In this document: positions 31,536 to 39,928 of the stretch, in pieces | How the letters are laid out: every line of letters starts with the position of its first letter | Position numbering within the stretch: the first letter of the stretch is position 1 | NCBI RefSeq assembly: GCF_030297015.1 | Contig: NZ_AP028056.1 | Coordinates: 2,800,939-2,864,938, forward strand | Direction: 5' to 3' | Origin: Brooklawnia propionicigenes | Lineage (GTDB): Bacteria; Actinomycetota; Actinomycetes; Propionibacteriales; Propionibacteriaceae | DNA length: 64,000 bases | Notes under the pieces: generated by a model | Told to the model about the DNA's origin: nothing | The model's input: only the letters and a program-made list of their open reading frames with translations | Databases searched by the model: none | Translations under genes and position numbers: made by a program

Positions 31536-32702
31536 TCAGGCGTCCTGCGGGTTCGACGGCGGTGCCGGCGGAGTCGCAGCGGGCTGGCTGGGCAGTGGCG
31601 GCGGGGAGACGAAGAAGGCCAGCAGAGCAGGCACCTGACCGGCCGGCATCCAGCCTGCCAGTCCGGCGCTCCAGACCAGGGTGTGAGTGGTCAGCTGCCC
31701 ATTGGCGACCATTTCGCGAACCTGACCGATGTTGTACGGCCCGGCCGAGGCGCCATTGATCTCGATGTGGAAGGTCTGGCTGTCTTGCACCAGCGGGGGA
31801 GGGGTCTGCTGCTGGGCGGGCTGGTTCATCTGGTTGGCCATCTGCTGGCCCAGCACCACGCCCATGCCGGCACCCATCATGTCGCCCATCGCGCCCCCGC
31901 CGGGGTTGCCGGCGGCCGCGTTCATGGCGTCGATCTGGCGCACCCGCTGGTACTTGTCGAGATCATCGAGCTGGCGCATGCGTCCGGACTCCTCGACACC
32001 TTGGGCCACGCCGCGGGTCATCGCCTGGGTGATCTCATCGGGCAGCGAGACATTCATCGTGATCGAGTCGATGGCCAGCCCGAACTCGTCGTCCACCCGC
32101 GAGGCCACGACATCGCGTAGCTTGCCCGACAGCTCGGTCTGGCGGGACTGCAGATCGATCGCGCCGACGCCGGTGCCGAGCACCAGCTCGGACAGCGCCT
32201 GGCTGATCTCGCGACGGATCAGTTCGGTGACCTCGTCGATGTCGACCGCGGAATCGGTGCCGATGACGGTGCGCAGGAACAGCGGCGGATTCTGCACGCG
32301 CACGATGCACAGGCCGTTGGCGCGCACCTGGACCATGCCGAAGTCGGGATCGCGCAGCGTGATCGGTGTCGGGGTGCCCCAGCGCAGATCGGTGACCGGG
32401 CGGGTGTTGACGAAGTAGACCTCGGAACGGAACGGGCTGTTGAAGCCGTAGCGCCAGCCCTGCAGGGTCGACATCAGTGGCAGGTTCTGGGTGTTCAGGG
32501 TGTAGGTGCCCGGGCCGAAGGTGTCGGCCAGCTGACCCTGATAGACGAAGATCGCGATCTGTCCCTCACGGACGATGAGCTGGGCGCCCTGTTTGATCTC
32601 GTTCTGATAGCGGGGGAAGCGCCAGGCCAGTAGCGTGCGCGAATCCTCGAGCCACTCGATGATATCGACGAATTCGCCACGGAGTTTATCCATCAGGCCC
32701 AT
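31536..32702 (-). CDS. SPFH protein of the YdjI (virion-core-like) type with C-terminal GYF_2 domain
   Basis: 388 residues. Starts MGLMDKLRGEFVDIIEWLED, typical of this SPFH subgroup. An SPFH core runs to about residue 245, a Met/Gln/Gly-rich linker to about 300, then a GYF_2 (DUF4339) domain (GPYNIGQVREMVANGQL, VWSAGLAGWMPAGQVP) and a Pro/Ala tail. Many relatives end in a zinc ribbon; here the ribbons are on the next gene product, so the pair may split those roles. No membrane helix: it probably attaches to the membrane surface. ATG 32702 has AAAGGTG upstream. First gene of the operon. Confidence 0.8.
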   Translation of the reverse strand: MGLMDKLRGEFVDIIEWLEDSRTLLAWRFPRYQNEIKQGAQLIVREGQIAIFVYQGQLADTFGPGTYTLNTQNLPLMSTLQGWRYGFNSPFRSEVYFVNTRPVTDLRWGTPTPITLRDPDFGMVQVRANGLCIVRVQNPPLFLRTVIGTDSAVDIDEVTELIRREISQALSELVLGTGVGAIDLQSRQTELSGKLRDVVASRVDDEFGLAIDSITMNVSLPDEITQAMTRGVAQGVEESGRMRQLDDLDKYQRVRQIDAMNAAAGNPGGGAMGDMMGAGMGVVLGQQMANQMNQPAQQQTPPPLVQDSQTFHIEINGASAGPYNIGQVREMVANGQLTTHTLVWSAGLAGWMPAGQVPALLAFFVSPPPLPSQPAATPPAPPSNPQDA

Positions 32703-32841
32703 GGTGAGGCACCTTTCTGATTATTGATAGCAGGTCCCACGAGCGCGGCCGCGGTGGCTTTCGCTCAGTATTGAGCATAGAGGACCCCAGTGGCACTCGG
32801 GGCGTTCGAGCGCAGCAGGCCGGCCGCGATAGCGTGGTGGC

Positions 32842-33627
32842 ATGGCGTTGCGCAGATGGTCGGGGCTGGTGGTGGCGGCAGTGGTGTTGCTGGGCGCCTG
32901 CGGATCGGGAGGCGACGGCGCGGCGACGGACACGGCAGAGCCGTCATCGGCCGATACGTCCGCCGTGGTGGAGACCACCCCGGCCGGCAGTGAGCCGACC
33001 GCCGAGCAGGCGCCGGGCTCCCTCAATGCGATCGGGCCCACCCCGGCCGAGATCGATCCGGACGGGATGAAGCACTCCGGCATCGCGGCGAGCGGCGAGT
33101 TCACCACCAACACCGTGGACATTGCACCGGCCACTCAGCAGCCAGATGTTCGCAACTATGTGGTGCACGTCGAGACGAGCACCGGTCTGGACGCGAACGA
33201 GGTGGCCGGGTACGTTCAGCAGGTCCTGGATTCACCGCGCGGCTGGGTCGGCTATCGCGGCGTCGCCTTCCATCTGGTTGCCGACGCCTCGGCGGCCGAC
33301 TTCGCCCTCAACCTGGGTTCGCCGCCCACCGTCGACATCGGCTGTGGCGCGCTGGACACGGGGGGCACCTGGAGCTGCCGGGTGGGCAATCAGGTCTTCC
33401 TCAATGTCGACCGTTGGTGGTTCGCCACGCCCACCTGGAACGGCTATCTGCTGGACGACTACCGCGCCTACATGATCAACCACGAGGTCGGTCACTATCT
33501 CGGCTTCGGACATGTGACCTGCCCTGCGGCCGGTTCTGCGTCCCCGGTCATGCAGCAGCAGAGCATCACCTTGAATGGCTGCGAGCCGAACCCCTGGCCC
33601 GATGTCACCGGAGAAAAGAACGGCTGA
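32842..33627 (+). CDS. DUF3152 lipoprotein with metzincin-like zinc motif
   Basis: 261 residues. Signal peptide with lipobox LGAC, Cys20 being the lipidated residue, so exported and anchored outside. A Ser/Thr/Pro/Glu-rich linker (about 21-70) leads to the DUF3152 domain. Its motif HEVGHYLGFGH (His214, His218, His224) matches the HExxHxxGxxH zinc-binding signature of metzincins, and four Cys in the domain could form disulphides. A peptidase role is plausible but not shown for the family, as far as I know. TAGCGT six bases before the ATG, no ribosome-binding site. Confidence 0.85.
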   Translation: MALRRWSGLVVAAVVLLGACGSGGDGAATDTAEPSSADTSAVVETTPAGSEPTAEQAPGSLNAIGPTPAEIDPDGMKHSGIAASGEFTTNTVDIAPATQQPDVRNYVVHVETSTGLDANEVAGYVQQVLDSPRGWVGYRGVAFHLVADASAADFALNLGSPPTVDIGCGALDTGGTWSCRVGNQVFLNVDRWWFATPTWNGYLLDDYRAYMINHEVGHYLGFGHVTCPAAGSASPVMQQQSITLNGCEPNPWPDVTGEKNG

Positions 33628-33639
33628 CGGCTGCCGTCC

Positions 33640-34701
33640 TCACACGAGCGCGGCGATCGCATCCCCGATCTGGGTGGTGGAGCGCTTCGTGGTGCCCCGA
33701 TCGATGATGTCCGCGGTCACCGCGGCCTCGATCCGGGAAGCCGCTTCGTGGGCGCCCAGGTGATCCAGCAGCAGCGCCATCGACGAGATGGCGGCGGTCG
33801 GGTCGGCGATGCCCAGGCCGGCGATGTCAGGGGCAGATCCGTGCACCGGCTCGAACATCGAGGGGAAGGTGCGCGAGGTATTGATGTTGGCGCTCGGCGC
33901 CAGGCCGATACCGCCGGTGATCGCGGCGGCCTCATCGGTCAGGATGTCGCCGAACAGATTGTCGGTCACCACGACGTCGAATCGGGTCGGGTTGGTGACC
34001 AGGTGAATCGTCGCGGCATCCACATGCAGATAGTCGGTGGTCACGCTCGGGTACTCGGCGGCGACCTCGGCGAAGATCCGCTTCCACAGGCCCCCGGCGT
34101 TGACCAGCACGTTGTGCTTGTGAACCATCGTCAGATGACCCCGGCGACGCGTCGCCAGGTCGAAGGCGTAACGCACCACGCGCTCGACCCCCATGGCCGT
34201 GTTGACGCTCACCTCGGTGGCCACCTCATTGGCGGTGCCGTGGCGCAGCGTGCCGCCATTGCCCGCATACAGTCCCTCGGTGCCTTCGCGCACCACGACG
34301 AAATCGGCCAGGCCCTGGTCGAGGACTGCGTCCGACAGGGGGCTGGCCACGCCCGGATACATCTTCGACGGGCGCAGGTTGACGTCTTGGTCGAAGGCGA
34401 ACCGCAGCCGCAGCAGCAGCCCGCGCTCCAGCAGACCGCTGGGGATCGTGGTGCTGCCCGGCGCCGCGCCCACCGCGCCGAGAATGATCGCCTGCGCCTC
34501 GGCGAGCTCGGCGAGGGTCTCGTCATTGAGGACCTCACCGGTCGCCAGCCAGTGGTCGGCGCCCAGATCGTAGTGGCGGAACTCGAAGGTGTGCTCACCC
34601 ACCGCGGTCTTCAGCACCTTGAGGGCCTCGGCGACGACTTCGGGACCGATACCGTCCCCGGGAATCACGGCAATGGTCGGACGCAGAGTCTCAGCAGTCA
34701 T
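33640..34701 (-). CDS. leuB: 3-isopropylmalate dehydrogenase
   Basis: 353 residues. Decarboxylating dehydrogenase fold: [11 protein letters not shown] at the start, substrate-binding Arg in [27 protein letters not shown], and the metal-binding Asp in [18 protein letters not shown]. It oxidises 3-isopropylmalate to the leucine ketoacid precursor using NAD+. Start ATG 34701; TAGAGT seven bases before it, no ribosome-binding site. Divergent from ilvE; an inverted repeat lies over its probable -35 region. Confidence 0.96.
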   Translation of the reverse strand: MTAETLRPTIAVIPGDGIGPEVVAEALKVLKTAVGEHTFEFRHYDLGADHWLATGEVLNDETLAELAEAQAIILGAVGAAPGSTTIPSGLLERGLLLRLRFAFDQDVNLRPSKMYPGVASPLSDAVLDQGLADFVVVREGTEGLYAGNGGTLRHGTANEVATEVSVNTAMGVERVVRYAFDLATRRRGHLTMVHKHNVLVNAGGLWKRIFAEVAAEYPSVTTDYLHVDAATIHLVTNPTRFDVVVTDNLFGDILTDEAAAITGGIGLAPSANINTSRTFPSMFEPVHGSAPDIAGLGIADPTAAISSMALLLDHLGAHEAASRIEAAVTADIIDRGTTKRSTTQIGDAIAALV

Positions 34702-34725
34702 GTCTCGAACTCTAACGGCCGGTCC

Positions 34726-34746
34726 GAGATCCGGCCCGGTGATCTC
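34726..34746. promoter_or_regulatory. Inverted repeat between leuB and ilvE
   Basis: GAGATC at 34726-34731 and GATCTC at 34741-34746 with a nine-base spacer. It falls where the leuB -35 element should be (its -10 is at 34709-34714). The GAGA/TCTC core is also seen at the ltbR/leuC operator candidate. Confidence 0.4.
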
Positions 34747-34803
34747 AGACCACGATGTGCCCCTGTGGGCAGATTCCGCGGAGTCGCTACTAAGGTTGAC
34801 CGC

Positions 34804-35886
34804 ATGGCGCTGTCATTCGATTTTCCTGATAATCCGAGCTTCCTGGGCGATGACGTGATCGAGGGAGTCTGGGACGATCCGGGATTCGGCCAGTACTTCA
34901 CCGATCACATGAGCGTGGCCAGCTGGACCGTGGAGGAGGGCTGGCACAATGACCGCCTGACCGACTACGCCCAGATCTCCATGGAGCCGGCCAGCGCTGT
35001 CTATCACTATGCGCAGGAGATCTTCGAGGGCCTCAAGGCCTACCGGCACGCGGACGGGTCGGTGTGGCTGTTCCGGCCCGAGGCCAACGCCAAGCGTTTC
35101 GAGAATTCGGCACATCGGCTCGCGCTGCCGGCGCTGCCCGCCGAGGACTTCATCACCAGCGTCCGGCAGCTGACGGCTCTGGATGCCCGCTGGGTTCCCG
35201 GAGGAGCCGAGCAGAGCCTGTATCTGCGTCCGTTCATGATGGCCAGCGAGAACTTCCTCGGGGTGCGTCCGGCGCATTCGGTGCTCTACGTGGTCATCGC
35301 GAGCCCGGTCGGCTCCTACTTCGCCGGTGGCGTCGCGCCGGTCGACATCTGGATCTCCACCGAGTACAGCCGGGTTGCCACCGGCGGCACCGGTTCGGCC
35401 AAGTGCGGCGGCAACTACGCCGCGTCCCTGCTGCCCCAGGAGCTGGCCTACGCGCAGGGTTGCAGCCAGGTGCTGTTCGTGGACGCTGCGTCCAAGCGCT
35501 GGATCGAAGAACTCGGTGGCATGAACTTCTTCATGATCACCGCCGACGACGAACTGGTCACCCCGGAGCTCAACGGCAACATCCTGCCCGGCGTGACCCG
35601 CGACTCGCTGCTGACTGTGGCCCCCGACCTTGGTCTGAAGCCGATCGAGCGGCCCATCAGCCTCGAAGAAGTCACCACCGGTATCACGACCGGCGCGATC
35701 CGCGAGCTGTTTGCCTGCGGCACCGCCGCGGTCATCACCCCGATCCGTTCGCTCAAGAACGAGTCCGGCGAGTACATCATCGACGTCGACAAGGCGACCC
35801 ACACGATCCCGCTGCGCAATCATCTGCTCGACATCCAGTACGGGCGGATCGCCGACAGCCACGGCTGGATGCAGCAGGTCTGCTGA
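34804..35886 (+). CDS. ilvE: Branched-chain amino acid aminotransferase
   Basis: 360 residues, the longer type found in actinobacteria and eukaryotes. Fold-type IV PLP enzyme: [24 protein letters not shown] and [16 protein letters not shown] carrying the catalytic Lys. It catalyses the last step to leucine, isoleucine and valine. The in-frame reading back to 33748 is antisense to leuB; the true start is ATG 34804, with TAAGGT seven bases before it and no ribosome-binding site. Confidence 0.96.
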   Translation: MALSFDFPDNPSFLGDDVIEGVWDDPGFGQYFTDHMSVASWTVEEGWHNDRLTDYAQISMEPASAVYHYAQEIFEGLKAYRHADGSVWLFRPEANAKRFENSAHRLALPALPAEDFITSVRQLTALDARWVPGGAEQSLYLRPFMMASENFLGVRPAHSVLYVVIASPVGSYFAGGVAPVDIWISTEYSRVATGGTGSAKCGGNYAASLLPQELAYAQGCSQVLFVDAASKRWIEELGGMNFFMITADDELVTPELNGNILPGVTRDSLLTVAPDLGLKPIERPISLEEVTTGITTGAIRELFACGTAAVITPIRSLKNESGEYIIDVDKATHTIPLRNHLLDIQYGRIADSHGWMQQVC

Positions 35887-35952
35887 CCCGGTGCGGGCTG
35901 AGCCGGGCGTCCCAACCGGCGAGACCAGTTTGGAATGAGCCCTCTGGATAGG

Positions 35953-35998
35953 GACGATTGAAGATGGCACGCCGCCGATGGCGCGCCATCTGATCGTC
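35953..35998 (+). promoter_or_regulatory. Long interrupted hairpin between ilvE and cimA
   Basis: GACGAT pairs with ATCGTC, AGATGGC with GCCATCT and CGCC with GGCG, with small internal interruptions and a six-base loop; 17 pairs in all. It ends seven bases before the cimA ribosome-binding site GGGAGG. It may be the ilvE terminator or a leader structure of cimA. Confidence 0.5.
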
Positions 35999-36012
35999 TT
36001 ACGGGAGGCCCG

Positions 36013-37626
36013 ATGCCAACGATGCCGGTGATGCCGGAGCGTTTCCACCTCTATGACACCACGCTGCGCGATGGTGCCCAGCAAGAGGGGATTCAACTGT
36101 CCGTCGAAGACAAGCTCCGAATTGCCCGCATTCTCGATGCGCTCGGCGTCACCTTCATCGAGGGCGGCTGGCCGGGCGCGAATCCGGCGGACACCGAGTT
36201 CTTCGCGCGTGCGCAAACCGAGCTGCGGCTGACGAATGCGAGACTGGTCGCCTTCGGTGCCACCCGCAAGGCGGGCGGCACCGCGGCCACCGATCCGCAG
36301 GTGGCAGGCCTGGTCGCTGCCGGCACCGAGTACATCTGCCTGGTCGCCAAGTCGCACGACAAACACGTCACCGACGCATTGCGCAGCACGCTGGACGAGA
36401 ACCTGGCGATGGTCAACGACACCGTGACCTACCTCACCCGGCTGGGCAAGAAGGTGCTCGTCGACTGCGAGCATTTCTTCGACGGGTTCCGAGCCAACCG
36501 CAGCTACGCCCTGGATGTGGTCCGCACCGCGGCCGAGGCGGGCGCCGAGGTGGTGGTGCTGTGCGACACCAATGGCGGCATGCTGCCCAACTGGATGGGC
36601 GATGTCGTCTCGGCGGCCGCGGGCATCGGAGTCGATCTGGGGGTGCACTGCCACAACGATTCCGGTTGCGCGGTCGCCAACTCACTGGCCGCCGTGGACG
36701 CGGGCGTGATGCACGTCCAGGGAACCGTCAACGGCTACGGGGAACGCACCGGGAACATGGATCTGACGACGCTGATCGCCGATCTTCAGCTGAAGTACGG
36801 CTGGCCGCTGCTGGCCGATCGCCAGCTCGCCGAACTCACCCACACCAGTCACGCGATCGCCGACATCGCCAACCAGCCGCACCTCACCAGGCAGCCCTAT
36901 GTCGGGCATTCCGCGTTCGCCCACAAGGCCGGTCTGCACGCCAGCGCCATCAAGGTGAACGAGGATCTCTATCAGCACACCCAGCCGGAGCTGGTCGGCA
37001 ACGACATGCGGATGCTGATCAGCAACATGTCCGGACGTGCCAGCGTGCAGATCAAGGCGGCCCAGCTCGGTCTGGAGATCACCGATCGCGAACTCGCCGG
37101 GCAGGTCACCGACATGATCAAGCAGCGGGAGGCGGACGGCTACTCCTACGAGGCGGCGGATGCGTCCTTCGAACTGCTGGTGCGGTCGATGACCAGCCAG
37201 CTGACCGAGCCCTTCGAACTCATCAGCTGGCGGGTGCTGACCGAGGAGAACACCGACGAGGGTGTTCCGCGCGACAGCTCCGAGGCGACCGTGAAGCTGG
37301 TGGCCAAGGGTGAGCGGCAGCTGGTGATCGGCGAAGGTAACGGCCCGGTCAATGCGCTGGGCCAAGGCATCGTCAAGGCGCTCACCCCGGCCTACCCGCA
37401 GGTGGCCGGATACGAGCTGGTGGATTATCGCGTGCGCATTCTCGACGAGGTGCGCGGCACCGACGCCACCGTGCGGGTGCTCATCGACACCAGCGACGGC
37501 GTGCACGGCTGGACGACAGTAGGGGTGGGCACCAACGTCATCGAAGCCTCCTGGGAGGCGCTGGCAGATGCTTACACCTATGGCCTGGTCAAGGGCTACG
37601 GGCTTGTCGAGGCCGAATCCCGCTAG
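36013..37626 (+). CDS. cimA: (R)-citramalate synthase
   Basis: 537 residues. DRE-TIM barrel aldolase: YDTTLRDGAQQEGIQLS at the start, GGWPGANPADTEFF as in CimA (not the IPMS pattern), metal-binding HCHNDSGCA as GVHCHNDSGC, and HKAGLHASA. The C-terminal LeuA dimer domain (about residue 400 onward) is the allosteric site, in this family for isoleucine. It joins pyruvate and acetyl-CoA, opening a threonine-independent route to isoleucine; LeuCD and LeuB here would then act on citramalate. Good ribosome-binding site. Its stop shares CTAG with the convergent deoA-like gene. Confidence 0.93.
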   Translation: MPTMPVMPERFHLYDTTLRDGAQQEGIQLSVEDKLRIARILDALGVTFIEGGWPGANPADTEFFARAQTELRLTNARLVAFGATRKAGGTAATDPQVAGLVAAGTEYICLVAKSHDKHVTDALRSTLDENLAMVNDTVTYLTRLGKKVLVDCEHFFDGFRANRSYALDVVRTAAEAGAEVVVLCDTNGGMLPNWMGDVVSAAAGIGVDLGVHCHNDSGCAVANSLAAVDAGVMHVQGTVNGYGERTGNMDLTTLIADLQLKYGWPLLADRQLAELTHTSHAIADIANQPHLTRQPYVGHSAFAHKAGLHASAIKVNEDLYQHTQPELVGNDMRMLISNMSGRASVQIKAAQLGLEITDRELAGQVTDMIKQREADGYSYEAADASFELLVRSMTSQLTEPFELISWRVLTEENTDEGVPRDSSEATVKLVAKGERQLVIGEGNGPVNALGQGIVKALTPAYPQVAGYELVDYRVRILDEVRGTDATVRVLIDTSDGVHGWTTVGVGTNVIEASWEALADAYTYGLVKGYGLVEAESR

Positions 37627-38900
37627 CGGATACGGTCGATGATCAGGGGCCGCGTGGCGGGCGGGTCGGATCCGATCACGATGGCATCGGTCAGGGCCTC
37701 GCGGGCCGCGGCGAAGGTTCCCGGGGTGTCGGTGTGCAGCCTGAGCAACGGGGTGCCGGCGTCGACCCGATCGCCGGGGCGCACCAGTAACTCGATCCCG
37801 GCGGTCGCCTGCACGCTGTCCCCCTGACGGGCGCGCCCGGCGCCCAACCGCCACGACGCCACCCCGATCGCCATGGCGTCCATCGCGGTGACCACCCCGG
37901 CGGTCGAGGCGCGGACATCGTCGGTGAATCTGGCGGTGGGCAACGCCGCGTCACAGTCGCCGCCCTGCGCCCGGATCATCCGCCGCCAGACATCCATGGC
38001 TTTGCCGGAGGACAGGATCTGGGCCGGATCGGTGTCCAGGCCTGCCAGTGAGACCATCTCCGTGGCCAGGGCAAGCGTGAGTTGGACGACATCGTCGGGG
38101 CCGCCGCCGGCCAGCACCTCGACGGCCTCGCGAACCTCCAGAGCGTTGCCGACCGTGCGCCCCAGAGGAGTGCTCATGTCGGTCAGCACGGCGACGGTCT
38201 GCACCCCGGCCGCCTTGCCCAACTCGACCATCCGGCCGGCGAGCTCGCGTGCGGCGTCCACCTCTTTCATGAATGCGCCACTGCCGGCTTTCACATCCAG
38301 CACCAGGGACGCGGCACCTTCGGCGATCTTCTTGCTCATGATCGAGCTGGCGATCAGCGGAATCGACTCCACCGTGGCTGTGACATCGCGCAGCGCGTAG
38401 AGCTTCTGGTCGGCCGGGGCCAACCCACTGCCCGCAGCGCAGATCACCGCGCCCAGATCGCTCAGCTGAGCCAGCATCTCGGCGTTGCTCAGGTGCGCGC
38501 GCCAGCCGGGTATCGACTCGAGCTTGTCGAGGGTCCCGCCGGTATGGCCGAGCCCACGCCCCGACAGCTGCGGAACTGCGGCGCCGCAGGCCGCCACCAG
38601 CGGAACCAGCGGCAGCGTGATCTTGTCGCCGACGCCTCCCGTGGAGTGCTTGTCGACCGTGGGCCGGTTCAATGTGGCGAAGTCCATCCGCGAACCGGTG
38701 GCGATCATCGCCCTCGTCCAGGTGGCGAGCTCGCGGTCGTCCATGCCGCGGAAATAGATCGCCATGGCCATCGCGGCCATCTGCTCGTCCGCGATCTGCC
38801 CATCGGTGTAGGCAGCGATCAGCCATCCGATCGCGGCGTCGGTGAGGCGATGCCCATCCCGCTTGGCTCGGATGAGTTCGACTGCGGTGTACGGGGACAT
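37623..38900 (-). CDS. deoA: Thymidine (pyrimidine-nucleoside) phosphorylase
   Basis: 425 residues. Family signature SGRGLGHTGGTLDKLESIPG near residue 117, phosphate-binding KHSTGGVGDK near 84, and the C-terminal PYNP domain. It splits thymidine or other pyrimidine nucleosides with phosphate in nucleoside salvage. Some family members also accept uridine, and the sequence does not settle specificity. Start ATG 38900 has TAGTGT six bases before it and no ribosome-binding site. No other nucleoside-catabolism gene adjoins. Confidence 0.92.
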   Translation of the reverse strand: MSPYTAVELIRAKRDGHRLTDAAIGWLIAAYTDGQIADEQMAAMAMAIYFRGMDDRELATWTRAMIATGSRMDFATLNRPTVDKHSTGGVGDKITLPLVPLVAACGAAVPQLSGRGLGHTGGTLDKLESIPGWRAHLSNAEMLAQLSDLGAVICAAGSGLAPADQKLYALRDVTATVESIPLIASSIMSKKIAEGAASLVLDVKAGSGAFMKEVDAARELAGRMVELGKAAGVQTVAVLTDMSTPLGRTVGNALEVREAVEVLAGGGPDDVVQLTLALATEMVSLAGLDTDPAQILSSGKAMDVWRRMIRAQGGDCDAALPTARFTDDVRASTAGVVTAMDAMAIGVASWRLGAGRARQGDSVQATAGIELLVRPGDRVDAGTPLLRLHTDTPGTFAAAREALTDAIVIGSDPPATRPLIIDRIR

Positions 38901-39088
38901 ACCGTCACACTAGGGGCCCGCGAGGCTTACGGTCCTGCGCCGAGGGTAAGCAGACCGCGGACTGTTCTGGCGTTGGACGTGAACGTCCTCTTCCAGCACA
39001 CCTGGTACGAAGTACGGCGGGCGGGCGCTACGTCCTCACGTCCGCGGGCTCAATCGCTGCCAATTCCATTGACCAGTAGGCTGCCGTC

Positions 39089-39928
39089 ATGCGTATTGCT
39101 CGTTTTGCCGTTGCCGGTGGAGACCCTCGTTTCGGAATCGTCGAGTTGGAGGCCGATGAAGGCCAGTTCCCCGACACCATCGCGGTGATCGACGGTGATC
39201 CGCTCGCGGGTCCGGTCAACTACACCGGTGAACGAATCGCCCTGGACGACGCCCGGCTGCTCGCCCCGGTCATCCCGCGCAGCAAGATTCTTGCGGTCGG
39301 CAAGAACTATGCGGCCCATGCCGCCGAGTTCGATGGCGAAGTGCCGCCCGAGCCGCTGATTTTCATGAAACCGAACACCTCGGTGATCGGCCCCGACGAC
39401 GTGATCGTGCGTCCGCAGCTCAGCCACAACGTGCACTTCGAAGGTGAACTGGCCGTGGTGATCGGCCGCTTCTGCCGCAAGGTGCCCGTCGAGCGTGCCG
39501 CCGAGGTGATCTTCGGATACACCGTCGCCAACGATGTCACCGCCAGGGACCTGCAGCGCAGCGACGGGCAGTGGACCCGCGCCAAGGGCTTCGACACGTT
39601 CTGCCCGCTCGGGCCGTGGATCGTGACCCATCTCGGAATCGACGAGGCCGCCGACCTCTCACTGGTCACCAGCGTCGACGGCGAGGTCAAGCAGGACGCC
39701 AACACCAACCAGATGGTCTACTCGATCGCCGAACTGATCGCCTACGTCTCCGCATTCGCCACCTTGCTGCCCGGCGACGTGCTGCTCACCGGTACACCGG
39801 CGGGGGTCGGCCCCCTGCTGGCGGGCCAGCGGGTGAGTGTGGAAATCGATGGCATCGGCACGCTGACCAATCCGGTCGTCGACGATACCGACGACCTCGA
39901 GGACGCTGACAGCGTGGCGGCCAAGTGA
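39089..39928 (+). CDS. Fumarylacetoacetate hydrolase family protein
   Basis: 279 residues. FAH fold: short N-terminal domain, then GKNYAAHAAEF, the metal-binding glutamates around HFEGELAVVIGR, YTVANDVTARDLQ, and LLTGTPAGVGPL. Members are Mg2+-dependent hydrolases or decarboxylases acting on 2-oxo or acylpyruvate compounds, such as oxaloacetate decarboxylase/acylpyruvase; substrate unknown. In many actinobacteria this gene lies just before gltX; here it overlaps a CPBP protease gene by four bases. TAGGCT six bases before ATG. Confidence 0.9.
   Translation: MRIARFAVAGGDPRFGIVELEADEGQFPDTIAVIDGDPLAGPVNYTGERIALDDARLLAPVIPRSKILAVGKNYAAHAAEFDGEVPPEPLIFMKPNTSVIGPDDVIVRPQLSHNVHFEGELAVVIGRFCRKVPVERAAEVIFGYTVANDVTARDLQRSDGQWTRAKGFDTFCPLGPWIVTHLGIDEAADLSLVTSVDGEVKQDANTNQMVYSIAELIAYVSAFATLLPGDVLLTGTPAGVGPLLAGQRVSVEIDGIGTLTNPVVDDTDDLEDADSVAAK

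Noticed and set aside
35934-35960. Possible cimA leader peptide (ATG AGC CCT CTG GAT AGG GAC GAT TGA)
   Set aside because: Only one Leu codon, no Ile run, no ribosome-binding site and no T-run terminator after it.
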